Source of the DNA: Conoideocrella luteorostrata
Lineage: Eukaryota > Ascomycota > Sordariomycetes > Hypocreales > Clavicipitaceae
Assembly: GCA_032433595.1 (NCBI GenBank)
Contig: JASWJB010000212.1
Coordinates: 1 to 64,000 of the forward strand
Direction of reading: 5' to 3'
DNA: 64,000 nucleotides
Of the stretch, positions 1-14,194 are shown piece by piece. Within the stretch, counting starts at the first letter, position 1, and each line of letters opens with the position of its first letter. The translations under genes were made by a program, and so were the position numbers. The notes below the pieces were generated by a model. That model was not told the DNA's origin, searched no databases, and saw only the letters and a program-made list of their open reading frames with translations.

Positions 1-3000
1 AGGGGGTCGTTGAGACCTTCATTATGGCCGCGATAACTGTTGGCGGTGATGTTGACACTGAATCCGCCAGAAGTTGGCAAGTTAGGTTCTTCCCCCTAGG
101 CTGCTGCGGAGTAGATTGATCGCCAAGGAAATGAGGTGTTTGTGCTCACATGAACAAGACTAGCTGCGGCCGAAAGCGATGCTTGGACCCTCGCAGACCC
201 GCTAGAACCTACCAAGAAGCAAGCAGCCCTGCAGTGAGGCTAGTTACTAGTAGGTACTCTATCCAAGCGTTTCCTGTCTTTCAACAAGCGCTGTACCGAC
301 GGATGGCAGTTGCTGGAGAATCCGACGACATTGCGTCTCCGTAAGAATCGACTAATTGTACAAAGCGGCGCCGGCTTGCGCACATTTGGAGCCAAGTAAA
401 GAAGAAGAAAAAGAAGAATAACTGGCCAACCCAAAGAAATTGGACAGCACAGCGTCTCCGGGATGCTGTAAATTCTAGACCAGTTGGCCCTGGACGTAGC
501 CCTGGTATTGAATATTGCCACTATTCATTCATCCCTGGCGGCGGATATCTAATCTGGAGCTCTCTGGACTAGCATACTGGAGACTGTCGCCGACCGCACT
601 TTTGGTTATCACAGAGTGGACTGGTGACTGGGTTGTCGCACGGCCATGCGGCAAGCCTGATCTTCATGTTTGTGCCCAACTTAATCAAGGGTCTTCACAG
701 AGCCACAGTAGCAAGAGACACGTTTTTCAGTGTGACATAGGACATACATATGACTGCTCCGTACCATCCACTATTTGACGCTCAGCGAACACAATTAGAC
801 GATGCGCACGGTCCTGGTTTATCCGTAGTTGGAAAGGACAAACAAGCGGGCATCCTGGCTTTCCCTATCAAACATGCTAGGCGATCAGTTTTATGCCGAC
901 CTCAACGCTTTTCTCCAGTTCCTTTTGCACATGCGAGGCAAAGAGCCTTCTGATCACAGCTTTACTGCGGTGTATTCATGACCAGAGACCACAGCCGCTT
1001 TCGACCAAAATTCGGTAATTACCGGCCCAAGACACTGTCAGAAGTGTGTGTAGGGTCTCTGCCACTCTATTCAAGGTTTTGAGGTTTGTTTCTGTACAGT
1101 ATGTGCTAAAATAGGAACGGCTAGTCCTTCATTCGCCAACTGACCAACATTGGCACTGGCACTGGCACTTCAGTCGGCAACTCCACAGGCCGATAGATTT
1201 GCTGTCTCAACTATGGAGTACTTGAAAGGACTCGTATCTTTGGACGGCGACCAACTTGAAGACAACAGGATATGGCTGGAGGGGGCACAGCGGGATGATC
1301 TTCATAGTGGCATTCGAATTTTACGATCCAGCCACAGTTAACGCTAGGCCTTGGCACCAACAGGGGACTCAGTTTTACTCCCTATCATTTTACTAGTAAC
1401 TATTTGATACCAGACATGGAAACTCGAATATGAGGCGAATATCGATTGGACGTCAATTTTCTCTGCCGGTCCACTCGTGATGGGCCTGCTGACCGAAAGA
1501 CCCCCTGTGCCATTTGGCATACTTCGAACCCCCAGTTCTCGATGGTCTGGAGCTCCTTGTTCTTTGAATGCCGAGTTCGGCGGGGTGTCTTTTGAAGTTG
1601 GTGGATCTCCATTTCTTACCAAACTGGTCGGACAATTACCACCAAACAACCCATAGCCGACTTTAGTAAATGAAAGCTCTGAACGAAATTTGACGTACAG
1701 TATTTGTGAGCTGTTTTAGCTGGCTCTGGCGGCCGACTGGCTATGGCCCGCACGAGTAAAATCCGAGTTTCTCGGGTTTGTGGCTTGATTGGTTGTCGAA
1801 GAGGCTGTCTCGACCACTACTCCTTGTCAAGGACAATGGCCAAAGCTCAAGCTGCTTGCTTCCGGTACCGATACTTATTGGGCGGCAAAGAAGTAGCAGG
1901 CACTAACTACTCCGTAGTTGACCGTCTATTGATCTAATACGGAGTACGGAGTGGCTGTCTACCGCCGAAGGCCAAGTTCGAGCGCAAATTGGTTACGCAC
2001 GCTCACACCTTATGTCACTGATCTTCTTTTCATGGTAGCCCAACCAGGGTCAGCAGGCAGCTGAGCCCATGATTCATGCGGTTACTGGGTTTGCATCTAT
2101 TCCGTACGGAGGACAATGATGGGCATGCGGCGGTGGAGTGGATCTTTGAACGGAGATCACCCGTTGCGCGCACCACACAACTGGTGACGTCTTAAATCCG
2201 GGGTGCGGCTCCTCTCAACACTAGCCATTTGGGAATATCATCACTATGTTCATTACGACCTCCATCTCTCCCGGAAACTGTGTACTCTATAGGAGAGAGG
2301 GGGGAATCCGGGAGGAAGTTTTGAAAGAGTCGACCAGGGAAGAGACTGTGAACCCGACGACAAGCTGCTTGACCCACGCCAGTGCTGAGCGTGGTACAAG
2401 ATATAAGCCCGGACCAGTTTTGAGCGGCCGCTATGCGCATGTTTTATTTGTCTTCAGCGGTGAGTCGATGTGCAGTCAGTTAGTAGAGAGTTATCTGCAA
2501 GGCCACGACAGCCAGCGATCCAACGAGTAGCGCGCCAACCTGTGATGCACTTGCCTGCGTACGATGCGAGCGGTCGGTGCGTACATTGTGCGAAGCGTTA
2601 AAACAACGGTAACTCATTGCACCTTCACACCTGTGTATTGTACTGGTGTACACTCAATATAAGTGAATAGCGTACACTTGTTACGTTTCAAAGTCGCACC
2701 GGTCTGGCCGTCACCGCAGACACGAGTCTGTCGTTACCGCAGCTGGGCACGATTCTATTGGATATTACGTCGACAAACTTGCATCCCGATGAAGATTTAC
2801 AGCTCCAGTTTCTCTCAAGTGCGAGTTCGACAACTCCACACATTCATATGCTAGGATGTTTGTAATTGTACCATATGTGCGAGGCGTGTATTATTATTGG
2901 TAGAAGTGGTTTGGTGTTACTACAACGAGCGGTCCGCCACGTCAAAAAATAAAAAACGCCACCCAACACGGCTCCACGTCATTACCACCCTCTGTTACGA

Positions 3001-6000
3001 AAGTCAAACTCGAAGCTGGCAAACAAGCTGGCAACAGATGACTTAGTCAAGGACGCGGCAGGCACAAGCCTCGCTCCGCTTCCCGCCCCGGTTCCATACG
3101 CAGCCCGGAACGCGGCCCCCAGCAGCACAAGTTGTGGATGGGTTACTGCCACCAACGAACAATCCTCGCGTCGGGCAGCGACTGGACGAAGCAAACGGCT
3201 GGCGGCATCGCTATGGCCTCATCGTGCCAACCTCGACGGCAGCTTGCATTGCCTGCTGCTGGCTTGCCTCAAGACCAGATTTCCCCGTCAATCCAACTAC
3301 TCCACTTTGAAAACAGACGTACACATCTACAACACCTTCACACTGAGTACTTCAACGTCCTAGTTCCACGTCCTAGCCAACGCAACGACGACTGCTACAA
3401 TACCCACTATTGTAGGCCACAAGATTTTTGCAGACCGTGCTGCTTGAGGTCACATACTGAATACTGAATACAGTCTGTTAGGGGTGCTTGGCTGATCGCG
3501 CCAGAGATGCAGCCGGCGGCTCAGGCACAACTTTGGCAGCGTGGTATTTACTCGGTAAAAATTGGGATGGGAGAGGCGCTTTTCAGCAGGCCAGGGTTCC
3601 GCAAAGGCTGTGCTCCGTCACCGATATTCTCGAGACTGTTCCCGTGGTTCTGGCGCTCCTCAACAAGCGTGGGAACGTGGTTGGCAGCCGTTGCAAACTG
3701 TCGTCATGGCCCTAAAAAAAGACTTCGCCATGACGTGGATCACACATGAGCCGTCCTCCTCGTCACGCTCGTCTGAAGTTGACCAGGGACGAAACCACAC
3801 AGGCAATCCAGGGAAGTGCCTTGCACCCCTCAGCATTCTTCATTCTTGGACCACCATGGAGCCCTGGCAGGTTCGACGCACAACGGCAAGAGCCTCTGGA
3901 AATATTACATGGCAACTAGAACTCGCCGCCGCTCGTCTCCGTTGGTCCGTTTCCCAGCGCTCAGCGCCGATCTTGATGCGAAAGCTCGGGATATCCACAA
4001 GAGGCTCCATAATCATCGACTTTGGACGTAGTAGTAGTATGGTCGATTCGTGACATGGATCCAGGCCTGAAGACGACGGCCCCCTTCTTCCCTAAAGCGG
4101 CTGCAGCTGCGGGCTTCCGGGCAACAGGTCACCGCAGGTTGAGGTCTCGGTATTCGCCAAACACGCGGTCCACAGCGCAAAGCGCAAGAGGCATCAGATA
4201 TTGGAGGTTCAAAACGCATTTGTTGTCAAGATATCTTTAGCGTAATCAGACGCCTGTGAGATGCGCAGCACCGGACCGTTGGACTTATGTGTTCATAGAC
4301 AAAAGTCCAAGCCTAGTTCAAGTATCATGTAAACACATTTTGGCGTACATACCCCGCCCTCATGACAGGCAGATGGCAGCTTCGTCGCCATGCAAGCAAC
4401 GTCGGATCATATGCTGACGTTGCATGTCTGCTAACTTCCAAGCTTACAGCTTATTACTAGGTACTATAGGTAGGTAGTATGTGGGCTCCTCATGGGTGAA
4501 AGAGCAGTCCTTACTCACTCGATCTACATTCAGTTGATTTCCTATCTTAGCGCATTGTATACTCGTGAGTCACTTGATATCGGACGTCTGCGTTCCATCC
4601 GGCTCTACGGAGTACTGGTCACCAGCATACAAGGCAATCGCAGGGCAATCGCAGCACAAATGCTGCATCGAGTGAGAGTTGAACTGTATGCCCTACGGGT
4701 TATGTATCTACCACCAGCCTTGCAGTCTACAACCCCGGAAGGAGGCGGGCATTGTCTGAATTTCGGACCAGGCCTGGTTTCGCGCCACGAAATCGTTCAC
4801 TTCTATTCTTCCTTCCTTTTCCTGTCCCCCTTTCCTTTTCATTTTCATCACTAGCTATTGCAGTGCGCACAATACTGTTAGCTCCCACGCTCCCTGCTCC
4901 CTGTCCAGTCAACCCCCTTGACCCCGCAAGCGCCGCAGCCGAAATCCAGGCGCACACAGCCGTCGGGGCAGAACGAGACTAAACAAGTATGCCGAAGAAG
5001 CTAGCACTTGAACGGAGTAGCAGCATTCGCAGTATAATGACGGCACGGCTCAGCTTGGTCCGGATTGCGAAACCGTATTGTACAGGAATTGTACAAGATA
5101 AACTGACTGCTCCCTTTCTCCGCGCAATACTGCAATTCATGTCAAGTTTGACTATATTTAGGCTAGCTGCTCAACCCTCTACCTGGACGTGTGCCCGCAG
5201 GATCTGTGCCTATCCGTCCTTTGGCAGACCCGACACTGATGGGGAACTGGCACAAAAGGGCCATGGTGATATGATGGAATTGCCAGAAAAAGCCTCAGGC
5301 AAAGCGACAAATCCCACAACGGATCCGCCGGAGGGGGCGTGTGCTGCATTCTGCTCTTCGTCATCTTTGGGCCCTCGAACCCAGGCCACTCCCAGCAGTA
5401 CAGCTCGCGCCAGCTCTAGCTCCAGCTCCATCTCCAGCTCTCGTAACAATACTCCGTAATATTGAGTGTTTTCTTGAATATCCACTGAACAACCGACAGC
5501 TACCCCTCCCGGCCCCCCCGGGCTCCGTTCACGCCAATTAGCCAATCCATCCACACCGCATTATGGGCCATACGTAGAGCCGTAAGCTGTGAGCCACACG
5601 CCTGCTTTTTATTTATTTATTTTTTTCTTTTCTTTGCTTAGTACCAACGGCCCCCGACCCCTGGTCAACCGCTACTGGTAATAGCTCGACGAGTGAGGCG
5701 CAAACTGTGGGGATGGGGAGAGAAAGAGCTGCTCTTTCTGTCCGCAGTGTTGAGGACCGGCGGCGGCGATGAGAGTGCTCATGGGGGTAAAAAAGGGATA
5801 AAGAAGAAGCAAAAATTATACAGCGCAAACGCAAGTTTCACCAGCGTTGATAACGAGGTGAAAGCATTGCTCGCTCTACGCAGTTAGAGGCTGACCCGGC
5901 CGCGTTACCTCCAGTCTTACCGTCTCTTCCTCCTTGGCAATGCGCGAGTGGCATTTTCAAGCATGGAGTAGGGAGTACAGGGAGCAGTATTCGTTCACAA

Positions 6001-7130
6001 CTAGCCAATACATTCCCCAGTCTGTAGAGCCAGACCTGGTCGGAGTCGTGGTTGTGGTTGTGGTTGTGCTTTGATAACCAGTCACTTGCGCGCTAGGCCT
6101 GCCACACCTTTCTTGACGTCCTTGAAGCAAATTAGTTGTTTTGACTGACCCGAGAAAGCGCATCTTTGCAGCTATGCGCCGCACACCGTCATCCCTGTCT
6201 GTGCGACGGATTCCCATCAAACATCTATCATGGCATGATATGGAGCATCTTGTGGACTGGACGTCTGGATTGACGTGCAGAACAATAGCAAAGCGTCAGA
6301 CCCTTTTTCCCTGCACCGCAGCCGCCGCAACTCCCTGCAAAGCACCTGGTAACCTGGACCGTATAAACATGGCGCGGCAGACAATAGTACTTAGTACCTA
6401 CGCAGCAGGTCACGATGGTCATTTTAGGATCCCACTGTAGTTTTTGTTCCGATTTGATGCCAGGGATGCCGCGCCAAAGAGAAAAAGACATGGCTCCCAC
6501 CTGGGTATCGTAGTTCTTATTGCACTACGGGGGTAGTATTGCATGTATTCTACTTCTACTGTACTAGTAATGTAGCCGGTACGTGCAGTGCATCTGCGCT
6601 CACGGAAAGAAACTTACCTCAGTACGTACCTACTTTATTTTGGTGCCCAGGTGGTCACGTCCCTGGGCAGGTAGGTACTTTGGTGTGTACTTACAAACGT
6701 GCCTGCCTGCCTCACACACCTCCCCCAGCTCCCCGCCTCCTTCCCACCCGTCCGGTACTCACTCCATGCGCCCCTCGTTCTCCATCTGGCACTTGCAGGC
6801 TGCGAGGCTATTGTTGTCATGGTCCTGTCATGGTCCTGTCCTTGTCCCAACTCCAGTTCGTTCTGCACTAACTTTCTTATTAGACTCGCCAGCAGGTTCG
6901 ACGGGTTCGACAGCGGCTGCAGCGCACCAAGGACGCAGGTAGACAGTCGCGCAGCCCGTTAGAGCACAGCGCCGTGCTTCAGTGGTTACTGTGCAGTACA
7001 GAACTGCATCTTGAAGTCTACTTATAGGTAAGTACGTATGCAAGTTTGCACCCTCCCCGTCTTTGCTCATTCGACCAACAATATTTCTTACAACGACCGG
7101 GTGCATTGCGCATGTGCGTGTGCGAGTATG

Positions 7131-7155
7131 TTTTTTTTTTCTTTTTTTTTTTTTT
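7131..7155. repeat. poly-T tract
   Basis: A 25-base run of T interrupted by a single C. Simple sequence with no coding role. Confidence 0.9.
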
Positions 7156-7639
7156 GGCCGGTCAAACCTGTACTTCTCTGTACTCCATAATGCACTACTG
7201 TGGTACTCCGTACACACCAGACCCTCCGCTCTTCATCCTCGATCCTTGACCCCCCGAACCCTCGAATGGACCCTCGCAACCTCGCTCGGCTGGAACGTCA
7301 ACTGGAACGTCGAATCGTCGACCTTGTGGCCCCACTTCGCGCGTGGTTCCTCGTCTCTTCTTGGATAGCTCCAGCTCCAGCTTCTTCGGCATCCCGCAGT
7401 CTCTGCCCAACTACCATCTGCTGCTCAAAGCCGCCAAAGGTCGCCTCGCCGCGTCTGGGGATCTGCCCAGGGTTGCTGAACTTGCCTCCGTCAACCTCGT
7501 CTCTCTTGCTGCTATTGGACTGTGTTGGGTTCGTTGGAGTTACTTGCCTAGCTAGCTACTTTAGACAGCCGGACCTTGGACGGGCGGCCAGCCGGCTCAT
7601 GTCATCATCGTCTGGGGGCAGAGTCCGTATCGTACGCAC

Positions 7640-7760
7640 TACGCGCACTCACACGCTCTCACACTCACACACTCTCACAACTCACTACTCACCACTCACA
7701 CTCCAGCTCACGCTCGCCTTTCGCCCTCTCACCTGCCACTCACACTCACACGCCCCCGGT
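7640..7760 (+). promoter_or_regulatory. CT/CA-rich leader upstream of the Zn2Cys6 gene
   Basis: A C/T/A-rich stretch with repeated ACTCACAC-like units lies about 400-500 bp before the start codon at 8156. Pyrimidine-rich tracts are common near transcription starts in filamentous fungi, so this is a plausible core promoter or 5' leader. The role is inferred from composition and position only. Confidence 0.35.
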
Positions 7761-8155
7761 CCAGCCATCTGCTGCTAGACTTGGATCTTCTCGATATAGA
7801 GGGGCCCAGTTATCGAGCAGACCTGACACCTTCTTTTTTGCTTGACTCTCTACTCCGTACTACTTTGTACTCCCGCCGTGCAGTACCGACTCCCCGTCCC
7901 TCAGCTCTCTGTTTGTAAGCCCGAGCTTTTGCAAGCCAACAAGCGAGAAGGAAAGTCAACCGGTCCCCCTGGAGCTGGCTGGCATCTGGTAGTGCCATCG
8001 ACTGGTTGGCCGTGCGGGTTCCCGTCCGGCCGGTTCGTTGTTTCGCCTTTGGTCCCTTGTTGGGAACTTGGCCCTCGTCGGCCTTGCCTCACCTTCTGCC
8101 TCGTTCCTCATGTGTCTGTGTTCCGTGGCTGTACTCCGTCCGTCCAACCGCAAAC

Positions 8156-11100
8156 ATGGATCCAGGAGGACCGAACGGCAAACGTCCTCGTCTTGGGTCT
8201 TGGACTGCGACTGCTCCTACTGGGACTTCTCTTCCTCATCCTCATAGCTCGACTACACCACGACCTAATCCTATCCCTCATCCTCCTCCTGCTACTGCTT
8301 CGGCCACTCATCCACATCACTATTCCGCTCCAGGCCCATATCAACAACCGTATCCGCCTCGGCCAATCGACCACGGATCCGGTCCTCCTCCTCCTCCTCC
8401 TCCTCCTGCACATCATCATCCTACAACTCCAACTCAAGGCCCAGGTCCCATTCCGGTTCCTCTACATGGTCATGCTCAACCTCAGCATCCTGACCTTGAC
8501 CGAAGACAGATTGAACAGGAAACCCTGGCTCCCATGCAGGATCACTTTCGTCAACCTGCTCAACCGCAACATCATCATCTAAGTCAACCACCATCGCCCG
8601 CCCATCCTCCGTATCACCAGTACCACGCTCCCCGAGAGTCCTATATAAAACGTGAGTCTGGTGACGATAGCAGGCGCTCAAACTCGGCGGGCGGCCATGC
8701 GCCGGACTCTCTGCTGCATACACCACACCCTGTGTCGGCCTCACATCCTCCTCCATCGCATCAACAAGCAGCGTACTCTGCCGAGGGCCAACGACACATG
8801 TACGAAAATGGCCCTTCGGTTCCTCCCACTCCGGGAGCATACCGTCCAACAACCTATCCACCCCCGACCCCGACGCACCAAACTCCATATGAGTCCCATT
8901 CAAACTACCCTCCAGCGCCAGAGCAATACTACGGAGTGTACGCTTCTTCTTCATCGTCCGGGAAGAAGAAGAATACCAGAGCCTCCCAGGTACTGCGCCC
9001 CAGTCTTGTACTTTCAACACAAGGATATCCGTATTACCCCTGTGACCCTGCTAACTACCCTTCAATCTTGATACTCGGAAGTTACAAAACAATATGATAC
9101 ACACACACATATACATACATATATATATCAATGGTACTAACTCTTTGAAATATAGGCTTGCGATCAGTGTCGCCAACTCAAGGCCAAATGTGATGAAACC
9201 AAACCATGTAAGACATGTAGAGACAAGGGCACAGAATGTCGATATCGTGATCCAGTTCCCAAAGCGTATGTTTTCCAAGGTCACCGTATATTTGCAAATG
9301 CACCGCAAATCAAAGAAGATAGTGAACTGATTTGGTGATAACAGCACGGATAAGGCACAGGCCGATATTCTCGATGGCATCACCATGATTCACAGCAGCA
9401 TTGAAACACTAGTGGACCGGGTAGGCCGCTTGGAGGACAAGATGTCCAAGATGGAGTCGTCTGACGTCGCTTATCACAGTGGTCGTCACATCAAGGCAGA
9501 TTCTGCCACTGAAGAGGACCTTACGGGGCTACGTCGATCTCCATTTCGCCATGATGCCGATTCAGCACCTCAGTACTACGAAGGTCATTCCCATGAGTAT
9601 CCGAACTTCACTCAGGAGCGCGTTCCCATGCGGCTTATGGCAGAGGATGAGCCGGAAGCAGATCCGGGTCCACCTGTCCCTCCTGGGGAACCTGCCATTC
9701 CAATAAACCACACGACGCTCGCAGGGTTACTTTTGAAATGGCCAACCATTCGTGATCTTGTTAAACCTCATCTGGAATCCGAAGGCATTACGCATGTTAC
9801 CGAATACCCCATCAGCCAGGAACAGAGCAGGGGAGTGTTGATCGTTTATGGTCGTGGCGAAGACTGTCATCCTTCACGTTATCCAAGAGAACCTAATCCA
9901 GATCACGGCCAGGTAGACATGCCCGACGACTCTTCCCATACAACATCTCCATCACCCGCAGCTGACTGGGGTCATATCGGTGGGTTAAGCCCTACTGACC
10001 AGACCGTGGAGTACAAAGGCGGCGTTCTCACCAGCGATGGAACGCCCGAATTTGAATCCGACAAAGTGTGGTCCTATGTCGACTCCTTCAGAGCCAATAT
10101 TTTGAACATGCATCCGATTATTCAACCCAAAGTCATCATGGAATGGGTGCAACATTTTATGGATACCCTACCGTCTAGGTCAACGCGGTCCAGAAACTAC
10201 AAAGCCCAGAGTTCTAGTTTTGCAGTCAGTAATCCATCCTTGAATATGCCGCCGGAGGCAGCGGGATCAAAGCGCAAGAGGTCTCCTACACCTGACGGGC
10301 GTAAGACCTCATCAACATGGAGTGCTCCTCGGTCAGGACGACCAGAAAGATCCATCCATAACGCCTTGGTTCTCACAATACTGGCACTTGGCAAGATTTG
10401 TCTGTATAGGCAGCGTGTGCCTGACGCTGTGCATCAAGCCGAACCTCTCCAGCATGGTAGTCCAGCCACAAGGAATGGCGTTCCTCCATCTCCCGGTCAA
10501 GGCTCACCCCCCAATTTTTCAACTCATTCTCAATCCTCCGGCTTTCCCTCGCCGAGGGAACCAGAGAGAGGGTTTCAGAGCAGGCGATCGTCTATCCACG
10601 GGAGTGGTAGTACCCCCATGCGGGGCGGGATGGGATTGAAGAAGAATTATGAGGTCATTCCAGGGTTAGAATATTTCGCCCTTGCTACCGACATCTTGGG
10701 GAACCATATGGGTGCATACAAGAATATGAAAAACGTCTATGCACTGATATTTGCTGGATTGTACCATGGACAGCTCGCTCGTCCAATGGAGAGCTTTGCA
10801 TTTATTCACCAGGCCAGTCACAAGTTGATGGTTATCATGAGACCGTATGTCTACTTCAACTCCACAAACTAACGGCAAATAAAAACAAAAGCACAGCAGA
10901 GCTTACATTTTACAGGAGTCTAGACAAGCTGCGTCGAAGCAAGCAGTCCTTTACGATGATTCAGGACATGAAATACAATCAATTAGCACTAACTTTTTGG
11001 ACGTGCCTGCAGCTGGAAAGGTAAGTCGAGAAATGAAATTGAATAAACTGTTTTTAGACGCCTCGGGTTGGCGAAAAGCCGTGGCCATTTTCTGACTGTA

Positions 11101-12160
11101 TCAAACAGCGACCTGATTGCAGAGTTACAGCTCCCTCCCTCTGGACTGCTCTCATATGAAGATAACATGCCGCATCCAAATATGAGTCTGTTGGATGGAT
11201 TTGATCAAAGAACACTCGACAGTTACCCGGCGCAGTTATATCTTCGCACGCATTTGAATAGTATTCATCGCATGTTTTACGCGCCGGATAAGGACAAAAA
11301 AGAGCCGGACGCCAAAGAGCTAGACCCTAAATTCAACAATGTCGGCTCGGTTGCCGATGCTGTGTCTAACATGGAGTGGGTGGCGAGAAGCTATGCTTTT
11401 AAAGAAGAAGACCCGCCCGCAGATAATATCCTGGCGGCCCGGTTGCGCGCCAAGTATTGGGGGGCACAAGTTATCACGTACAGACCATTCATTCGTCAAA
11501 TACTGCAGTGGTCCGACTCTATGGAGAACCATCCATCAAGCCCTAGTGGTTTTGCGGTGTCCGAGTTTCGCCAAGGTGTCGCCGCGCCGGTCATTGATCC
11601 ATCAGCGAGATCTTCGAAAGAGATTTCAGAAGCAGTCAAGGATTATGCGAGACGAGGCATTAAAGCTCTCATTGAAAGTACACGAGCATTCCATAACCTC
11701 GGATCCTCACGCCCAATAATAACAAATGTCTTTGGTACAGCTCATGCGTAAGGAAAATCACCTATTCCAAAGGGAAGTCTTGTCTCAAGTGCTGACAAAG
11801 CCGTCCAGGCAATGGGGAAACCTATTAGTTCTCTCAGCGTGCTCACAAAATCCGGTTTTGAAAGACCATGTCTCGCGCAGGCTTTTAACAGAACTTTTCG
11901 ACAAAACTATTTTATTTCTACAGCAATCAAGTACGGCTACGAGCTCACTACGATCGGATATGAATATCCTCATCGGCATACAGAGAGATTTGAATTTGTT
12001 CGATCGGCCCAAGAAAACAGGAAGCCAACAGGCTGACGTCATGATGACAGAAGGCCAACAGGCCGACACAACGATGACAGGAAGCTTCTCCAGCAGCACA
12101 AGTGTACACACGCCGAAGCTTCCAATGGCGGCACCACAGCCTATGTCGAACGCCAGCTAG
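8156..12160 (+). CDS. Zn2Cys6 fungal transcription factor, six exons
   Basis: A predicted nuclear DNA-binding regulator of the Gal4-type binuclear zinc cluster family. My exon model is 8156-8989, 9156-9265, 9345-10844, 10916-11020, 11109-11747 and 11809-12160. It keeps frame throughout and gives 1,179 residues. The cluster is internal, at about residues 280-306, with spacing C-X2-C-X6-C-X5-C-X2-C-X6-C, and it is encoded almost entirely by the small second exon. It is preceded by about 278 residues rich in Pro, His and Ser, and followed by a short heptad-like segment typical of dimerisation. Exons 3-6 carry the fungal-specific middle homology region. The ATG at 8156 was chosen because it begins the conserved-looking MDPGG segment; the same frame is open upstream but lies in the CT-rich leader. 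The intron before exon 5 has an alternative in-frame acceptor at 11057. Its target genes cannot be told from sequence. Confidence 0.88.
9095..9130. repeat. CA/TA microsatellite inside intron 1 of the Zn2Cys6 gene
   Basis: An alternating (CA)n then (TA)n stretch within the 8990-9155 intron. It lies just before the exon that encodes the zinc cluster. Confidence 0.8.
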
Positions 12161-13786
12161 CAAAGTGAAATATCGGCAGGACCCTTCACACATGTCCTCT
12201 CCTGAAATCATTTTCCTCAAATTAACGCAGCTGGATGGCTGATTTCAGTCGCCCATGTCTCTTTTTGTGTGTACGTATACTTGTGTGTTGGGACAGGGGG
12301 AAGGTTGGGATTTGCTTCATGTGCTTTTTCTTTTCCTTTTGTAAGCTGGGGACAAAGTACCCGATTTTTTTGTAATATCGGTGGCGTTATGCAGAATGGC
12401 AAATCTTGTATTCGGGTGCAAACTCGATTATCTTGGAAGGACATGATGCAACAGGTGACGAGCGTGTTCCGGCAAATTAGCAAGGATGCGAGTGCTACTC
12501 ACTGTCTGAGACTCAGAACGATCAGTTCTTTGTGTCTTAATATTTTTCTAATGTTTTCAGCTATAATAACCGGCATCATTGCCTATTCGTAACACCACGA
12601 CAGGCACACCCATTTGCGGCGAACATCTGGCTTGGTTTTTTACATCTCATATCTCCTTTTTCTCGTCTCTTGTCTTTTATTTTCCACTCTTTGTTGGCAG
12701 TCTGGTTGATGTTTCTTTTTCTTTCGTTTTTCTTTTTTAGCACGATTGCTTGAGTATACCCCAGGCCGGACGTGGAGGACATACCAAGGATTTGCTCCGT
12801 TTAGTTGGGAGCTTGGAGACGGAACAGGCGCCCGCACGCAGGAATGACTACAGCTTGAAAAGGAACAGGAACAGGAACCAGGGAAGGACATACCAATGAT
12901 TGGGTTGAAGGTTGACCTGTCAGATGATACTGTTGGAGACTGCTACTAGTCTAGTGTGCGAGTTGCCGGCGACGAGCAAATGAAGAAGACCTGACTGGTG
13001 AAGTAAACACTGTTTCCCCGGGTGGCTGGACCTGTGCATGTCCGTTGATATGTCTGCATATCCGGGTGTTTGCCCGAATAGGTGGAGACTTTGATAGGCA
13101 TAGTAGGTGGTATCTACGGAGTAGTTGCTCCGTATTGTCGCAGGTAGTTATGGCTTGAAGTAACTTAAGTATACTCCGTACACACAATGTATGTATGTAT
13201 ATGAACTCCGTACCTGGGTGCCTGGTCCATACGAGCATACCCTGTAAGACTGCCGCATTTAGTATAAGGGCGAGAAGACTGCTCCGTGGACGACTTGAAA
13301 GGTTGAATGGCTATACGTAGCTCCTATGTCAGCCAGCCACCAAATTCCCAAGGGACTGGTTCTCATATCCCAGAGTAGTTCTCCACAATCCCGCAACCGT
13401 CGCGTCGGTACATTGGGCCGCAGCTGAGGCTTCTCTACATCCCTAGTTGTGGTGCAGAGCAGCTATGGAGTAGCTTCGAGGCTGAGGCTCACTTCTGTGC
13501 TCGCGGTCATGCCGAGGGGGGCTGCGCAGATGCGGCCCAGCAGGCTAGTTGAAGGTGAATCAAAAATGTAAAACATGGCATAATTTCTCCGTGAATGAAC
13601 TGTACAATGCATTTGACTATCAGATGGCGATTGGGACGGGATTGGTGGGAGGGACCAGGGTATTGCAGAGAGGGAGGGCAGCTAGATGCCGAAGAAACTT
13701 TGTAAGAACGCCGGATATGCTCATTCGGTATAGGACGGTGATGATTTGATGAAGGATTTCCTCAAGGATGACTACTCCGTAAACGG

Positions 13787-13829
13787 AGGATGGATAGGAT
13801 AGGACAGGATAGGATGGGATGGGATGGGC
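13787..13829. repeat. GGATA/GGGAT short tandem repeat
   Basis: Imperfect tandem five-base units (GGATA grading into GGGAT). It lies just after a TACTCCGTA motif. Confidence 0.8.
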
Positions 13830-14194
13830 AAGATGGATCATCTAGCGCCCGTGCAGTGGGGGGCGGGCGCGGAGAAAACGGAGATGAGCCGCTGGTGGTG
13901 TAAATGGACGGCGACCATGATGGATGGGATTGTGATTGCCGATTGAGTTTAGTTATTGGCGCGGTGATTGGTGGCAAAGAGATGATGGCAGAGGGTGGTT
14001 CCCGAGTGCGGCGTCGGAAATTTGTTGTCGACGCGTGATGCAGACTACGGATGAGACGTATTAACGGGATGCATGACGGGATAGCAGAATAGGGCATGCC
14101 GAGCACATCCGCCGGGGGGGGGATTATTGGATTAGTGCGAGTGACGCAATACAATGTGAGGGGTGTAGGCAAGTGAAGCTGATGGGTGTGAGGT

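Larger units (their letters stand above)
1..8155. other. gene-poor intergenic region
   Basis: I see no gene here that I can support. Open frames of 60-190 codons occur on both strands, but none shows a recognisable domain, consistent splicing or coding-like composition. The stretch holds short tandem repeats (TGGCAC at 1149-1168, GTGGTT at 6048-6068), a T-rich run at 7131-7155, a CA/CT-rich leader around 7640-7760, and several copies of the TACTCCGTA/TACGGAGTA motif (near 1915, 1940, 4605, 5447, 7206 and 7852). It probably includes the promoter and long 5' leader of the transcription factor that follows. Unannotated non-coding RNA cannot be excluded. Confidence 0.6.

Noticed and set aside
7200..7778. 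192-codon plus-strand frame upstream of the transcription factor
   Set aside because: Low-complexity Ser/Leu/Thr/His composition from CT- and CA-rich DNA, no domain, and it lies in the probable leader.
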